Shown here piece after piece: positions 1-6,788 of a stretch of 8,000 nt of DNA. How positions within the stretch are numbered: the first letter of the stretch is position 1; each line of letters begins with the position of its first letter. Made by a program: the position numbers and the translations under genes. Source of the stretch: CAYRPN01 sp964426135 (GTDB lineage: Bacteria; Planctomycetota; Phycisphaerae; Phycisphaerales; Phycisphaeraceae); assembly GCA_964426135.1 (NCBI GenBank), contig CAYRPN010000191.1, positions 1-8,000 on the forward strand, in the 5' to 3' direction. The notes under the pieces were generated by a model. It saw only the letters and a program-made list of their open reading frames with translations, was not told the DNA's origin and made no database searches.

Positions 1-5
1 CCGGG

Positions 6-29
6 AAGTTATTTCGATCCCCTTCCTAA
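6..29 (-). repeat. Dispersed 24-bp repeat, copy 1
   Basis: Read on the minus strand this begins TTAGGAAGGGGATCG and ends AAATAACTT. It matches the copy at 6592-6615 at 21 of 24 positions and also resembles the inverted copy at 6698-6721. It lies at the very edge of the window, so any inverted partner would be upstream and out of view. Its presence more than 6 kb from the other two copies shows that the motif is a genomic repeat and not part of one local palindrome only. Function is unknown. Confidence 0.7.
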
Positions 30-349
30 GCGTGTGCAAACCGTTGAACGCACAACAGAGTTCGGCCCGCCCACATCACGACATCGCAACAGCCAGCACG
101 CGCACATGCTTGGCTGGCGCTCACCCGGCCTCGTCCCCCGGTGGACTCGGCCACCTGCTTCAACGCTCAAGGCACGGGTGGGCCTCGCAGACTCGGCCCG
201 ACCGCTAACCTGCGAATATTCCTGTGCGGATCCTGGTCTAGCGCTACGGCTCCAGGAAGCAGAGGAACCAGAAACACTCTGCTTGCGATCTCGCCAACCC
301 GTCACGCATTCCCGCCAACCTCTCACTCGCTCCCGCACTCGATTGCGCC

Positions 350-378
350 TTGCAAGGACGCGGTTCGGGGACGACAAT
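350..378 (+). promoter_or_regulatory. Weak sigma70-like promoter candidate
   Basis: TTGCAA (350-355) and GACAAT (373-378) are exactly 17 bp apart. Each matches four of six consensus bases. If used, transcription would start near 385 and leave a leader of about 100 nt before the ATG at 487. A match of this quality can arise by chance in a few hundred bases, and the promoter consensus of this organism is not known. Confidence 0.22.
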
Positions 379-474
379 TTGTTTTCCGATCCGGCGGCTT
401 GCGCGGGCGGCGTGTAACTCGTTGCCCGTCATCGCAATGGTTCTGTGAAGTGGTCGGACCGAATCCTTTTCCAC

Positions 475-478
475 GGAG
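475..478 (+). promoter_or_regulatory. Ribosome binding site deciding the oxidoreductase start
   Basis: GGAG ends eight bases before the ATG at 487. The only longer in-frame alternative is a GTG at 445, whose product would carry 14 extra residues ahead of the Tat signal. The Shine-Dalgarno spacing and the signal-peptide layout both favour the ATG at 487. Confidence 0.65.
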
Positions 479-486
479 TACTCGCC

Positions 487-1878
487 ATGGCAGAAGCGAA
501 TCAAGATTCAACGCAGAGCACCTCGCGTCGCGATTTTCTGAGCACGGCCGGCGCCATCGCCGCCGGCACCACGCTGGCCGGGCTGCATGTGCCGCTGGTG
601 CATGCGGCCGAGGACAACACGATCAATGTCGCGCTGGTCGGCGCCGGCGGGCGCGGCACCGGCGCGGCGGTCAACGCTTTGTCCGTCAAGCAGCAGCCGA
701 TGAAGCTCGTCGCCATGGCGGATGTGTTCGAGACCAAACTCAACAGCAGTTACGACAACATCAAGCGCCGCATGCCGGCTGAGCGCGTCGATGTGCCCAA
801 GGAGCGCCAGTTCATCGGATTCGATGGATATCAAAAGGCGATCGACTGCCTCAAGCCCGGCGACATCGCGATCTTCACCACGCCGCTCGCGTTTCGCTGG
901 GTGCATTTTGCCGCCGCGATCAAGAAAGGCGTGCATGTGTTCATGGAGAAGCCGCTGACCGCCGACGGCCCCACCTCCCGCCGTATGCTCGAACTGGGCA
1001 AGCAGGCGAGCGCGAAGGGCCTGAAGGTCGGCGTCGGGCTCATGTCCCGCCACCAGCGGGCGCTGCAGGAAGCGCAGAAGCGCATCGCCGACGGCGAAAT
1101 CGGCGACATCGTCTCGATGCGCGGCTACCGCATGGCGGGCGGCGATCTGGCGTCGTTCCGGTCCAAGAAATGGAACGGGCAGGGCAGCGAACTGCTCTGG
1201 CAGATCAGCCGGTTCCACAGTTTCCTCTGGGCCAGCGGCGGCGGCTTCAACGACTACTACATCCACATCCTCGACCACCTCTGTTGGATGAAAGGCGCCT
1301 GGCCCGTCAAGGCGCAGGGCGTGGGCGGCCGGCACTACCGAGGCGATTACGTCGATCAGAACTTCGACAGCTACTCGGTGGAGTACACCTTCGCTGACGG
1401 GTCCAAATTGCACTTCGACGGGCGCTGCATGGACGGCGCCGAGCCGATCTATTCCAGCCACGCCCACGGCACCAAGGGCATGGCGATTCTCTCGGCCGGC
1501 GGCGACTGTGGTCTGCCGTCGAGCACCTACACCAGCCAGAACAAGGACGATTCGAAGAAGATCTGGGAAGCGAAGGTGGCGCCCGACCAGCGCGACCCGT
1601 ACCAGAACGAATGGAACGATCTGGTCGACGCCATCCGCAACGACAAGCTTTACAGCGAAGTGGAATACGGCGTGATGGCGAGCATGACCGGCACGCTCGG
1701 CCGCATCGCCACGCACACCGCGCGGGAATGGACGATGGACGCGGCGCTCAAGAGCAATCACGAGCTGGCGCTGAATGCCGACCAGTGGACGATGGACAGC
1801 CCGCCGCCGATCAAGGCGGACAAGGACGGGCGATACCCGGTGCCGCAGCCGGGCATCGTGGTGGATCGCGAGTATTGA
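487..1878 (+). CDS. Tat-exported Gfo/Idh/MocA family oxidoreductase
   Basis: Probable NAD(P)-dependent dehydrogenase acting on a sugar, inositol or related polyol; the substrate cannot be read from sequence. The 463-residue product opens with a twin-arginine signal (SRRDFL, R14-R15), then an Ala/Gly-rich hydrophobic stretch and a likely cleavage site near residues 39-41 (VHAA). A Rossmann dinucleotide-binding loop follows (GAGGRG, 52-57). The family's EKP motif is at 154-156, where the Lys normally contacts cofactor and substrate. The C-terminal half has D256-x3-H260-x2-D263, matching the Asp/His catalytic pattern of many family members. The start is the ATG with a GGAG box eight bases upstream. 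The gene stands alone on its strand and ends 33 nt before a strong terminator. Tat export fits a protein that folds around its cofactor in the cytoplasm before transport, and many planctomycete paralogues share this layout. The family call is firm; the reaction is not known. Confidence 0.92.
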   Translation: MAEANQDSTQSTSRRDFLSTAGAIAAGTTLAGLHVPLVHAAEDNTINVALVGAGGRGTGAAVNALSVKQQPMKLVAMADVFETKLNSSYDNIKRRMPAERVDVPKERQFIGFDGYQKAIDCLKPGDIAIFTTPLAFRWVHFAAAIKKGVHVFMEKPLTADGPTSRRMLELGKQASAKGLKVGVGLMSRHQRALQEAQKRIADGEIGDIVSMRGYRMAGGDLASFRSKKWNGQGSELLWQISRFHSFLWASGGGFNDYYIHILDHLCWMKGAWPVKAQGVGGRHYRGDYVDQNFDSYSVEYTFADGSKLHFDGRCMDGAEPIYSSHAHGTKGMAILSAGGDCGLPSSTYTSQNKDDSKKIWEAKVAPDQRDPYQNEWNDLVDAIRNDKLYSEVEYGVMASMTGTLGRIATHTAREWTMDAALKSNHELALNADQWTMDSPPPIKADKDGRYPVPQPGIVVDREY

Positions 1879-1911
1879 ATCGTCGGCGTTTCAACAAATG
1901 CAAACAGACAG

Positions 1912-1945
1912 AACCCCCGCGCATCGGCGCGGGGTTTTTTGTTTT
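1912..1945 (+). terminator. Rho-independent terminator after the oxidoreductase gene
   Basis: CCCCGCGC (1915-1922) pairs perfectly with GCGCGGGG (1927-1934) around an ATCG loop, and TTTTTTGTTTT follows at once (1935-1945). The hairpin and T tract are in the right order only for + strand transcription, so it ends the oxidoreductase transcript 34 nt after its stop codon. The minus strand lacks a matching T tract, so it is not an obvious terminator for the convergent glucanase gene. Confidence 0.92.
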
Positions 1946-1959
1946 GAGAGAGCAACAGC

Positions 1960-1990
1960 TTGATGCCACTGGCAGGCTCGGCTGCCAGTG
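1960..1990 (+). repeat. Left arm of a 31-bp inverted repeat pair (REP-like)
   Basis: The arm starts TTGATGCCACTGGCAG and is itself a hairpin: CCACTGGCAG (1966-1975) pairs perfectly with CTGCCAGTGG (1982-1991) around GCTCGG. The whole arm is the reverse complement of 2038-2068 at 30 of 31 positions. The DNA can therefore form either two small hairpins or one long cruciform with a 47-nt centre (1991-2037). Paired palindromes of this kind between convergent genes resemble REP/BIME elements. Confidence 0.85.
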
Positions 1991-2037
1991 GAGGGACTTT
2001 CCGTGAACAGGGAGTAACTGCAATCGGTGCGGCGAGG

Positions 2038-2068
2038 CACTGGCGGCCGAGCCTGCCAGTGGCATCAA
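2038..2068 (-). repeat. Right arm of a 31-bp inverted repeat pair (REP-like)
   Basis: This is the reverse complement of 1960-1990 with a single difference. Alone it folds through CACTGGC (2038-2044) and GCCAGTG (2055-2061). It lies 21 nt past the end of the glucanase gene on the minus strand. In the absence of a T-rich terminator there, this structure is the best candidate for a 3' end or RNA-stabilising element for that gene. Confidence 0.85.
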
Positions 2069-2089
2069 CGGCAGCACCACCCACGGCCA

Positions 2090-4348
2090 TCATTTCGCAG
2101 CGGTCTTCACCGTCAGCACGCCCGGGGCCGCGACCAGTTTCACGCCATTGGAAAAAGTGACCGTCACCGGCGATTGGTCGAAGTTGAAAGCAGCATAGGT
2201 GCGCACGCCGTCCTTGATATACACATTCGTCAGCGGATGGTCGGCGGTGATGCTTGCGTCGTTCTGGCCGAGCTTGTCGAGCGTGTGAATCCAGTGGTAC
2301 ATGAAGGCGTGCGAGTTGCCGCCTTCGAGTTTGCAGTTGGGATTGGCGTCGATGTATTTCACCGCCGGCGCGGGATCGCTCAGGGCGCCGAACATGGCGA
2401 CCAGGTCACCCCAACCGTTGTTGTAGTCGCTGCCGCCCTTGCGTTTTTCCACGATGCGGTCGTGGTTTTTCTTTACATACATTGGATGCCGGCCCATGTA
2501 GATTGAGGCGGGCGTGAAGGGGAGCCAGTTGATGCCGTGGATGCAGTCGATGTCGGCGGAGAACCACGTGCCGAACGCGCCCTTGCCGCCCCATACCATG
2601 CCTAATGCGACGTTGGGGAAGCTTTTTGGATAGTTCGTGCCGCCGACGTCGAACCAATATTCCTCCACAGCCGTGCGCTCCGTGTTGAAGAGAAACAGGC
2701 CGGCATCGCGCAGGGCGAGATCGCCCGTCGCTTGGCCATAGAGAATCATGCCGTACCACGCGTTGAGTGATTCCGAAGAAGACTCCTGATTGTTGCCGTC
2801 GGCGAAATTGGCGTCACCGCTGGCCCAGGAGTGGCCTGCGTACTTATCGAAGCAGCGCAGGTAAGGGAACATCGCGTCCTTGCGGTCCGTCGAGGCGATA
2901 TCGCGGATCACCAACTTCACCATCGGCCCCCACTTCTTCGCCCAGGCGGGATCGAGCCGCGCGACTTCGCCCGCCGCGCGGATGAAGTAGCCGTAGTGAA
3001 AGTGATGATCGTTCAGCGGCGAATCGCTGCCATAGCTGGGCCGGCTGCCGATGAGCGTGCCCCAGTTGCGGTCGTAGTAAAACACCGGCTGCTCCTCGCC
3101 GGGTGTCGCGGTGAACCAGTTCTCCAGCCGGCGCTTGATCTCGGCGACGAAGCTGTCGCGCAGCCCTGTCTCGCCGCACACTTCCGCGATGCCGCTGAGC
3201 GTCGTCAGCGTGCCCAGGTGCTTGCCTTCCCAGTACGTGTCGCCGAAGTTCGCCGGCCTCTTCGCCGCCTCCGCCTTCAGATATCCGACCATGCGCTGGC
3301 GATCGGCGATGCCTTGCGCCGGCAGCATCGGCAAGACGCCCTGGATCGGCACGACGGTCTCGAACGACCTGCCCGTGCCCACTTTCATCGTGCCGCGCAC
3401 GGAGCCATACGTCATCGGCGTCAGCGTCGCCGCGCAGTATTTCCACTGATGGGGATAGAGAGCGAACAGCGTCTCGCCGCCCGCGCCTTCGTGGGTTTTG
3501 ACGGAGAAGTGATACGTCGATCGCACCTGGCCGCCGGCGATTCTCCATTCCACGCGCGTGTCGGTGACGTGCGCGTAAGCGTGTTTGCGGAACAGCGCGA
3601 GCGTTGCCGGCTTGTCGTCGGGCAGCACGGCTAGTGAAAAATAATCCTTGCCGTTCGCGTTGTTGATGAACACGTTGCCATCGAGCCCGGTCCAGGTGGA
3701 TCCCGTCGCGCCGAAAAGGCCGTAGTGATGGCCGTTCACGGTGATGCCCAGCACCGGCTCGTTTGCCGAGCCGGCCCATACCTTGGGCGGTCTGGCGAAA
3801 GTCACCTTGGGATTGCCGCCGGCATACTGCGCGAAGACGAACGGGCTGCCGTGGCCGAAGCTGACGCGCTGCCGCGCCTGGCCCTGCGCCATGGTCACGG
3901 TGACGAACCAGTCGGACCAGCCGCCGCAGTCCGCCTGCGGAAACTCGCTGGTCGCCGAGTGCCCTAGTTTCAAGTCGCCGTCCTTGCCGCCGCCGCTGCC
4001 CGTGATCGCCGCGGCGTTGCCCTGGATCGTCGCGCCGTGGTACGCGATCGTCAGCCCCGCCGGCTCCGCGCGAACCACCAGCGGATGAGCGAACATCGGC
4101 TGCGAATACTTCTGCCAGACCAGCGAGCTCCACCACTGGTTGGTGACCATCGGCCCGATCTGGTCGTCGGTCTTGTATATCTTCGTCGGCAGCGGCTTGC
4201 ACAGCTTCGGCGGCGCGGCTAGGTAACTGCCCGTCTCGTCGGTCACGCGCACGACCTCCCCACGAACCACGTCGGAAGCCGCAACCGGCTGCCCCGAGGA
4301 GCGCGAAGCGACCGTCAGGCAGATGAGCAATGCGATATTTCGATACAT
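2090..4348 (-). CDS. GH81 endo-beta-1,3-glucanase (laminarinase), secreted
   Basis: Predicted to hydrolyse internal beta-1,3-glucosidic bonds of laminarin, curdlan or fungal wall glucan outside the cytoplasm. The 752-residue product starts with a signal-like segment (MYRNIALLICLTVASRSSG). The N-terminal region has the family-type TNQWWSSL stretch (69-76) and leads into a beta-rich domain. The signature of the helical catalytic domain follows: NDHHFHYGYF with D447, the expected general acid, then NNQESSSESLN with E522 and E526, the two Glu four residues apart known to be needed in fungal GH81 enzymes. A small beta-rich segment ends the protein; no carbohydrate-binding or dockerin module is visible. 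Length is normal for GH81. The frame stays open up to 4465, but that start would place 39 non-signal-like residues first and overlap the upstream gene. The ATG at 4348 has a GAAAGG box and a proper signal. It lies 82 nt after the transglutaminase-like gene, so co-transcription is possible. Confidence 0.93.
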   Translation of the reverse strand: MYRNIALLICLTVASRSSGQPVAASDVVRGEVVRVTDETGSYLAAPPKLCKPLPTKIYKTDDQIGPMVTNQWWSSLVWQKYSQPMFAHPLVVRAEPAGLTIAYHGATIQGNAAAITGSGGGKDGDLKLGHSATSEFPQADCGGWSDWFVTVTMAQGQARQRVSFGHGSPFVFAQYAGGNPKVTFARPPKVWAGSANEPVLGITVNGHHYGLFGATGSTWTGLDGNVFINNANGKDYFSLAVLPDDKPATLALFRKHAYAHVTDTRVEWRIAGGQVRSTYHFSVKTHEGAGGETLFALYPHQWKYCAATLTPMTYGSVRGTMKVGTGRSFETVVPIQGVLPMLPAQGIADRQRMVGYLKAEAAKRPANFGDTYWEGKHLGTLTTLSGIAEVCGETGLRDSFVAEIKRRLENWFTATPGEEQPVFYYDRNWGTLIGSRPSYGSDSPLNDHHFHYGYFIRAAGEVARLDPAWAKKWGPMVKLVIRDIASTDRKDAMFPYLRCFDKYAGHSWASGDANFADGNNQESSSESLNAWYGMILYGQATGDLALRDAGLFLFNTERTAVEEYWFDVGGTNYPKSFPNVALGMVWGGKGAFGTWFSADIDCIHGINWLPFTPASIYMGRHPMYVKKNHDRIVEKRKGGSDYNNGWGDLVAMFGALSDPAPAVKYIDANPNCKLEGGNSHAFMYHWIHTLDKLGQNDASITADHPLTNVYIKDGVRTYAAFNFDQSPVTVTFSNGVKLVAAPGVLTVKTAAK

Positions 4349-4354
4349 GGGCAG

Positions 4355-4360
4355 CCTTTC
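4355..4360 (-). promoter_or_regulatory. Ribosome binding site deciding the glucanase start
   Basis: On the minus strand GAAAGG precedes the ATG at 4348 by six bases. It supports that start over the longer in-frame options reaching back to 4465, which would put Arg-rich residues ahead of the signal peptide. Confidence 0.5.
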
Positions 4361-4430
4361 AGGCTCGAAAGACATCCAAACTCCGCGGCAAGTTCGCAAG
4401 TGCGGGAAGGATCGCCGTTTGGCCGCGTTC

Positions 4431-6470
4431 CTACGGCACCGCAATGCGAACATACTCATCGACAATCGCCGCGCCCGTCGCCACCTTATATGTATGTTCC
4501 ATGGCGCCGGCCTTGATCGTCTCTGTATGCAGCTTCAGGTTGCCGGCTTCTTTCCACGCATGCGTGATCGTCGCGCCGGTCGGCGGCGGAGTGCGATGAA
4601 TGCCATAGATTTCGGCAGCGATCAGCCCGGTGGTGTATCCGCCGGCGTAGAGGTTCACGCACACCAGCGCTTCGGCGACTTTTGCCGCGGCGAGGTCGGC
4701 CCGGCCGTAGACCCAGCCGCTGGAGTACTCGTTGTCGCCGGGCATGTCCGCCTTGGCGAAGGGCTTCCAGGTCTTGCCGCCGTCGGTGGAAAGAGCGAGA
4801 TGGAAATCGCAGCCCGCCGGCGGAGGCACGCGCACCTGAAATCGCGCGGCGGCGGCGATCTCGAGCAGTTCCGCAGGCGCGCCGCTCATCTGCGGGGCCG
4901 CGATCTGAAACGCGACCTGCCCCGGCTTGTTGTTCGTCGTCGTGTATGCCAGCCGCTGTTTGCTGCTGCGCGGCGTGTATTTCACATTGGCGGAGCGATG
5001 GGCGCGCGACTCGACGCCCGACAGTTCCTCTTCACCGCACGCCGAGTCCAGAACCATCGGCGCCACCGCCCTGGACGCTGATCGGTAGGTCGTCGCGCAG
5101 CCGTTCGCCTTCAGCCGTGGATACATCGCCTGATTCATCTGGCAGACGGTGACGAATTTCAACTCATCCAGCCCCGCCTTGTCGGTGACTTCGAATCGCA
5201 ACCACCACTGATATTTGCCCTTGGCGTGCTCCGTCAGATCCTTCTCAAACGGGCCGGTCACCACGCCGATGGCCTGCCACGATTGTCCGCTGTTGGTGGA
5301 GATGGAGAGGGCGACATCGCCGACGGCCTTGCCGCTGACGATCAGGCCGCCGGCGGCTTTGCCGGTCATGGGATTCTCGTCATCCTCCGGATCGCCGCAG
5401 ATGACGTACGGCGAAAAGTGCGTGAAGACCGCCGGCGTGCTCTGCGCCAGGTTGCCGCGGAGTCTCGGCGAAGCACCGGGCTGATGCACGATCTGCGCGC
5501 CCTGCAAATACTGGCTCCTCGGCAGCGCGATCGTGCCTTCGCGCCAGGCATCGGTCGCCAGATCGGGCTGATAGACAAACTCCGCATTCGCATAGCTAGC
5601 GTTGCTGCGGGCGTTGTTCTTGCCGTTGATCTCCTGCTTCGGCTCACCCTGGTCGAAGAAAGTCCAGTCGCGCTGCGGGCCGCCTTTCTGCTGGTGCCAG
5701 AAGCGGCGCTTGGACGCTCCGCCGAAGTGATCTCGATTGTAGTAACGAGTGTATGTTTCTCCGCGGCGGATATTCACGATGCCGGGCATCGCTTCGTAGC
5801 CGCTGTTGTACATACTGAACCATTTGCTCGCGCCGGCCTTGGCGACTTCCTCCCAGCCTTTCTTCATGCCGTTGAAATCGCTGGGCCATGCGAAGGGATA
5901 GCAGGGCAGGCCCCTGCTGTTGGGCTTGACGATGGACGGATCTTTGATGACATCGTCGTAACCCGCGACGACGCCGTCCTTGCGGAACACCAGTCCCGCC
6001 ATGTCGGTGTCGAACGCATGCCAGGCGTTGCCGTAGTAGATTTCGCTGTTGGTATGTCCGGGGAAGGCGCGGCGGCGTGCATTCATGCCCAGGGCGCGCC
6101 AGTAGGGTTCGTTCCAGGCATGCACCGTCCCGCAAAGGCCATAGCCATACGAGAACCGTCCCTTGGCGGCGTCGTAGACGACCATTTCGTAATCGTCCTT
6201 CTTGCTTCCCGGCACGACGCCGGGCACGAAACATTCCTGCGGCGAATGGAGATGCCACTGATGGGTGAGCAGCCACTGAAACATGGCGATGGCTTTATCC
6301 TGCTCGCCGTTGTTGCCGCGCGTGGCGTAGGCGGCGCAGTCGGCCGCGGTCTGGAACGCGCCTTCGCCGGGATAGTGCGGATGATCGGTGCGCAGCGTCG
6401 GATCGCCGACGCCGGCAAACGCCAGGGAATGACAGGTGAGAACGATGAGGGCGGAGAGTAGTTGGCGCAT
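4431..6470 (-). CDS. Secreted transglutaminase-like protein with two Asp-box-like modules
   Basis: The 679-residue product begins with a classic signal peptide (MRQLLSALIVLTCHSLAFAG, cleavage probably after residue 19). The N-terminal third carries a transglutaminase-like core: C113 in YGYGLCGTVHAW, H139 in GHTNSEIYYG and D154 in NAWHAFD. Their order and spacing match the Cys-His-Asp triad of that superfamily, which includes peptidases, amidases and cross-linking enzymes, so the reaction is open. Further on, STNSGQSW (391-398) and STDGGKTW (561-568) resemble the Asp-box/BNR turn of sialidase-type beta folds, each inside a beta-rich module; they may bind glycans or proteins. The ATG at 6470 was chosen because it gives the cleanest signal. 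An ATG at 6488 and a GTG at 6512 are in frame, and none has a good Shine-Dalgarno box. The pairing with the downstream GH81 gene suggests a role in breaking down or attaching to an extracellular polymer, but this is inference. Confidence 0.82.
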   Translation of the reverse strand: MRQLLSALIVLTCHSLAFAGVGDPTLRTDHPHYPGEGAFQTAADCAAYATRGNNGEQDKAIAMFQWLLTHQWHLHSPQECFVPGVVPGSKKDDYEMVVYDAAKGRFSYGYGLCGTVHAWNEPYWRALGMNARRRAFPGHTNSEIYYGNAWHAFDTDMAGLVFRKDGVVAGYDDVIKDPSIVKPNSRGLPCYPFAWPSDFNGMKKGWEEVAKAGASKWFSMYNSGYEAMPGIVNIRRGETYTRYYNRDHFGGASKRRFWHQQKGGPQRDWTFFDQGEPKQEINGKNNARSNASYANAEFVYQPDLATDAWREGTIALPRSQYLQGAQIVHQPGASPRLRGNLAQSTPAVFTHFSPYVICGDPEDDENPMTGKAAGGLIVSGKAVGDVALSISTNSGQSWQAIGVVTGPFEKDLTEHAKGKYQWWLRFEVTDKAGLDELKFVTVCQMNQAMYPRLKANGCATTYRSASRAVAPMVLDSACGEEELSGVESRAHRSANVKYTPRSSKQRLAYTTTNNKPGQVAFQIAAPQMSGAPAELLEIAAAARFQVRVPPPAGCDFHLALSTDGGKTWKPFAKADMPGDNEYSSGWVYGRADLAAAKVAEALVCVNLYAGGYTTGLIAAEIYGIHRTPPPTGATITHAWKEAGNLKLHTETIKAGAMEHTYKVATGAAIVDEYVRIAVP

Positions 6471-6539
6471 GGCGGGCGGATGTTGCATGAATAGAGTGAA
6501 GCACAAGGGCACGGAATCGCAAAGACCCTCGCAAACGAG

Positions 6540-6576
6540 TCGTCGCCATTAGCCCCCGGCTCCGCCGGGGCGACGA
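6540..6576 (+). repeat. Outer REP-like palindrome, left copy
   Basis: CCCCGGC (6554-6560) and GCCGGGG (6564-6570) form a tight hairpin with a TCC loop. It is flanked by a second short stem, CGTCG (6541-6545) with CGACG (6571-6575). Within it, TTAGCCCCCGGCTCC begins a 21-bp stretch (6549-6569) whose exact reverse complement is at 6790-6810. TTAG followed by a short GC-rich hairpin is the general form of a REP element. Confidence 0.8.
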
Positions 6577-6591
6577 GTGAGAGCAATCACG

Positions 6592-6615
6592 TTAGGAACG
6601 GGGCCGAAATAACTT
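6592..6615 (+). repeat. Dispersed 24-bp repeat, copy 2 (middle layer, left)
   Basis: It begins TTAGGAACGGGGCCG and ends AAATAACTT. It is inverted relative to 6698-6721 (21 of 24 positions) and also matches the distant copy at 6-29 in inverse orientation (21 of 24). It lies between the outer palindrome and the inner hairpin. Confidence 0.8.
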
Positions 6616-6630
6616 GGCGAATTGGCGGTC

Positions 6631-6697
6631 CCCCATTTAGCCGGCGGGCTTGCCCGCCGAGGGCGTCTCGGCGGGCAAACCCGCCGGCTAAATGGGG
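6631..6697. repeat. Inner 31-bp inverted repeat hairpin
   Basis: Positions 6631-6661 pair with 6667-6697 with a single mismatch (6649 against 6679) around the five-base loop GGCGT. The arm starts CCCCATTTAGCCGGCGGG. Each arm also folds alone, as CGGCGGG plus CCCGCCG with a CTTG loop on the left and a TTTG loop on the right. In RNA this would be a very stable hairpin. It lies downstream of the thioredoxin gene and could act as its 3' end, although no T tract follows it in the minus direction. Confidence 0.88.
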
Positions 6698-6721
6698 AAC
6701 TTATTTCGGTCCCGTTCCTTA
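6698..6721 (-). repeat. Dispersed 24-bp repeat, copy 3 (middle layer, right)
   Basis: On the minus strand it starts TAAGGAACGGGACCG and ends AAATAAGTT. It differs from the reverse partner at 6592-6615 at three positions and directly abuts the right arm of the inner hairpin. On the left side, 15 bases separate the corresponding elements, so the two sides are not exactly symmetrical. Confidence 0.8.
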
Positions 6722-6788
6722 GTACGCGCGGCCGCCTCGGCATCTGCATGCTGATCACCGCGCGCACGGCGCAGGATCTTCGCCTCAC

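Larger units (their letters stand above)
1..486. other. Non-coding leader region upstream of the oxidoreductase gene
   Basis: I see no convincing gene here. The open frames on both strands encode Arg/Ser/Pro-rich low-complexity sequence, have no recognisable motif, and overlap each other, as expected of chance frames in GC-rich DNA. The stretch contains a copy of a dispersed 24-bp repeat at 6-29. It also holds an imperfect hairpin with arms at 90-98 and 107-116 (nine pairs, one bulged T, eight-base loop), a weak promoter candidate at 350-378, and the ribosome binding site of the next gene at 475-478. The length (over 450 nt) leaves room for a long 5' leader or a small RNA, but nothing seen requires either. 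Confidence 0.6.

Noticed and set aside
34..417. 127-codon + strand frame in the left intergenic region
   Set aside because: Composition is low-complexity (Arg, Thr, Ser, Pro), no ribosome binding site or motif is seen, and other chance frames of similar length overlap it on both strands.
445..486. GTG start at 445 for the oxidoreductase
   Set aside because: The ATG at 487 has a GGAG box at normal spacing and puts the twin-arginine motif at a usual distance from the N-terminus.
508..1761. Long open frame (417 codons) antisense to the oxidoreductase gene
   Set aside because: The opposite strand encodes a clear Tat signal, Rossmann loop and EKP motif. The antisense product is rich in Arg, Ala, Val and His without any motif, as expected of a GC-rich shadow frame.
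1960..2068. CRISPR-like array at the convergent junction
   Set aside because: Only two repeat units exist and they are inverted, not direct. There is no third unit and no cas gene nearby.
2844..4202. 452-codon frame on the minus strand inside the glucanase gene, and a 267-codon frame on the + strand (2831-3634)
   Set aside because: Both overlap the GH81 frame, which carries the catalytic signatures. The alternative products are Arg/Gly-rich and motif-free.
4349..4465. Upstream start at 4465 for the glucanase, overlapping the preceding gene
   Set aside because: It would add 39 residues rich in Arg before a good signal peptide, and the ATG at 4348 has its own Shine-Dalgarno-like box.
5226..6461. 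411-codon + strand frame opposite the transglutaminase-like gene
   Set aside because: The minus-strand frame has a signal peptide, a triad and Asp-box motifs. The + strand product has no recognisable feature.
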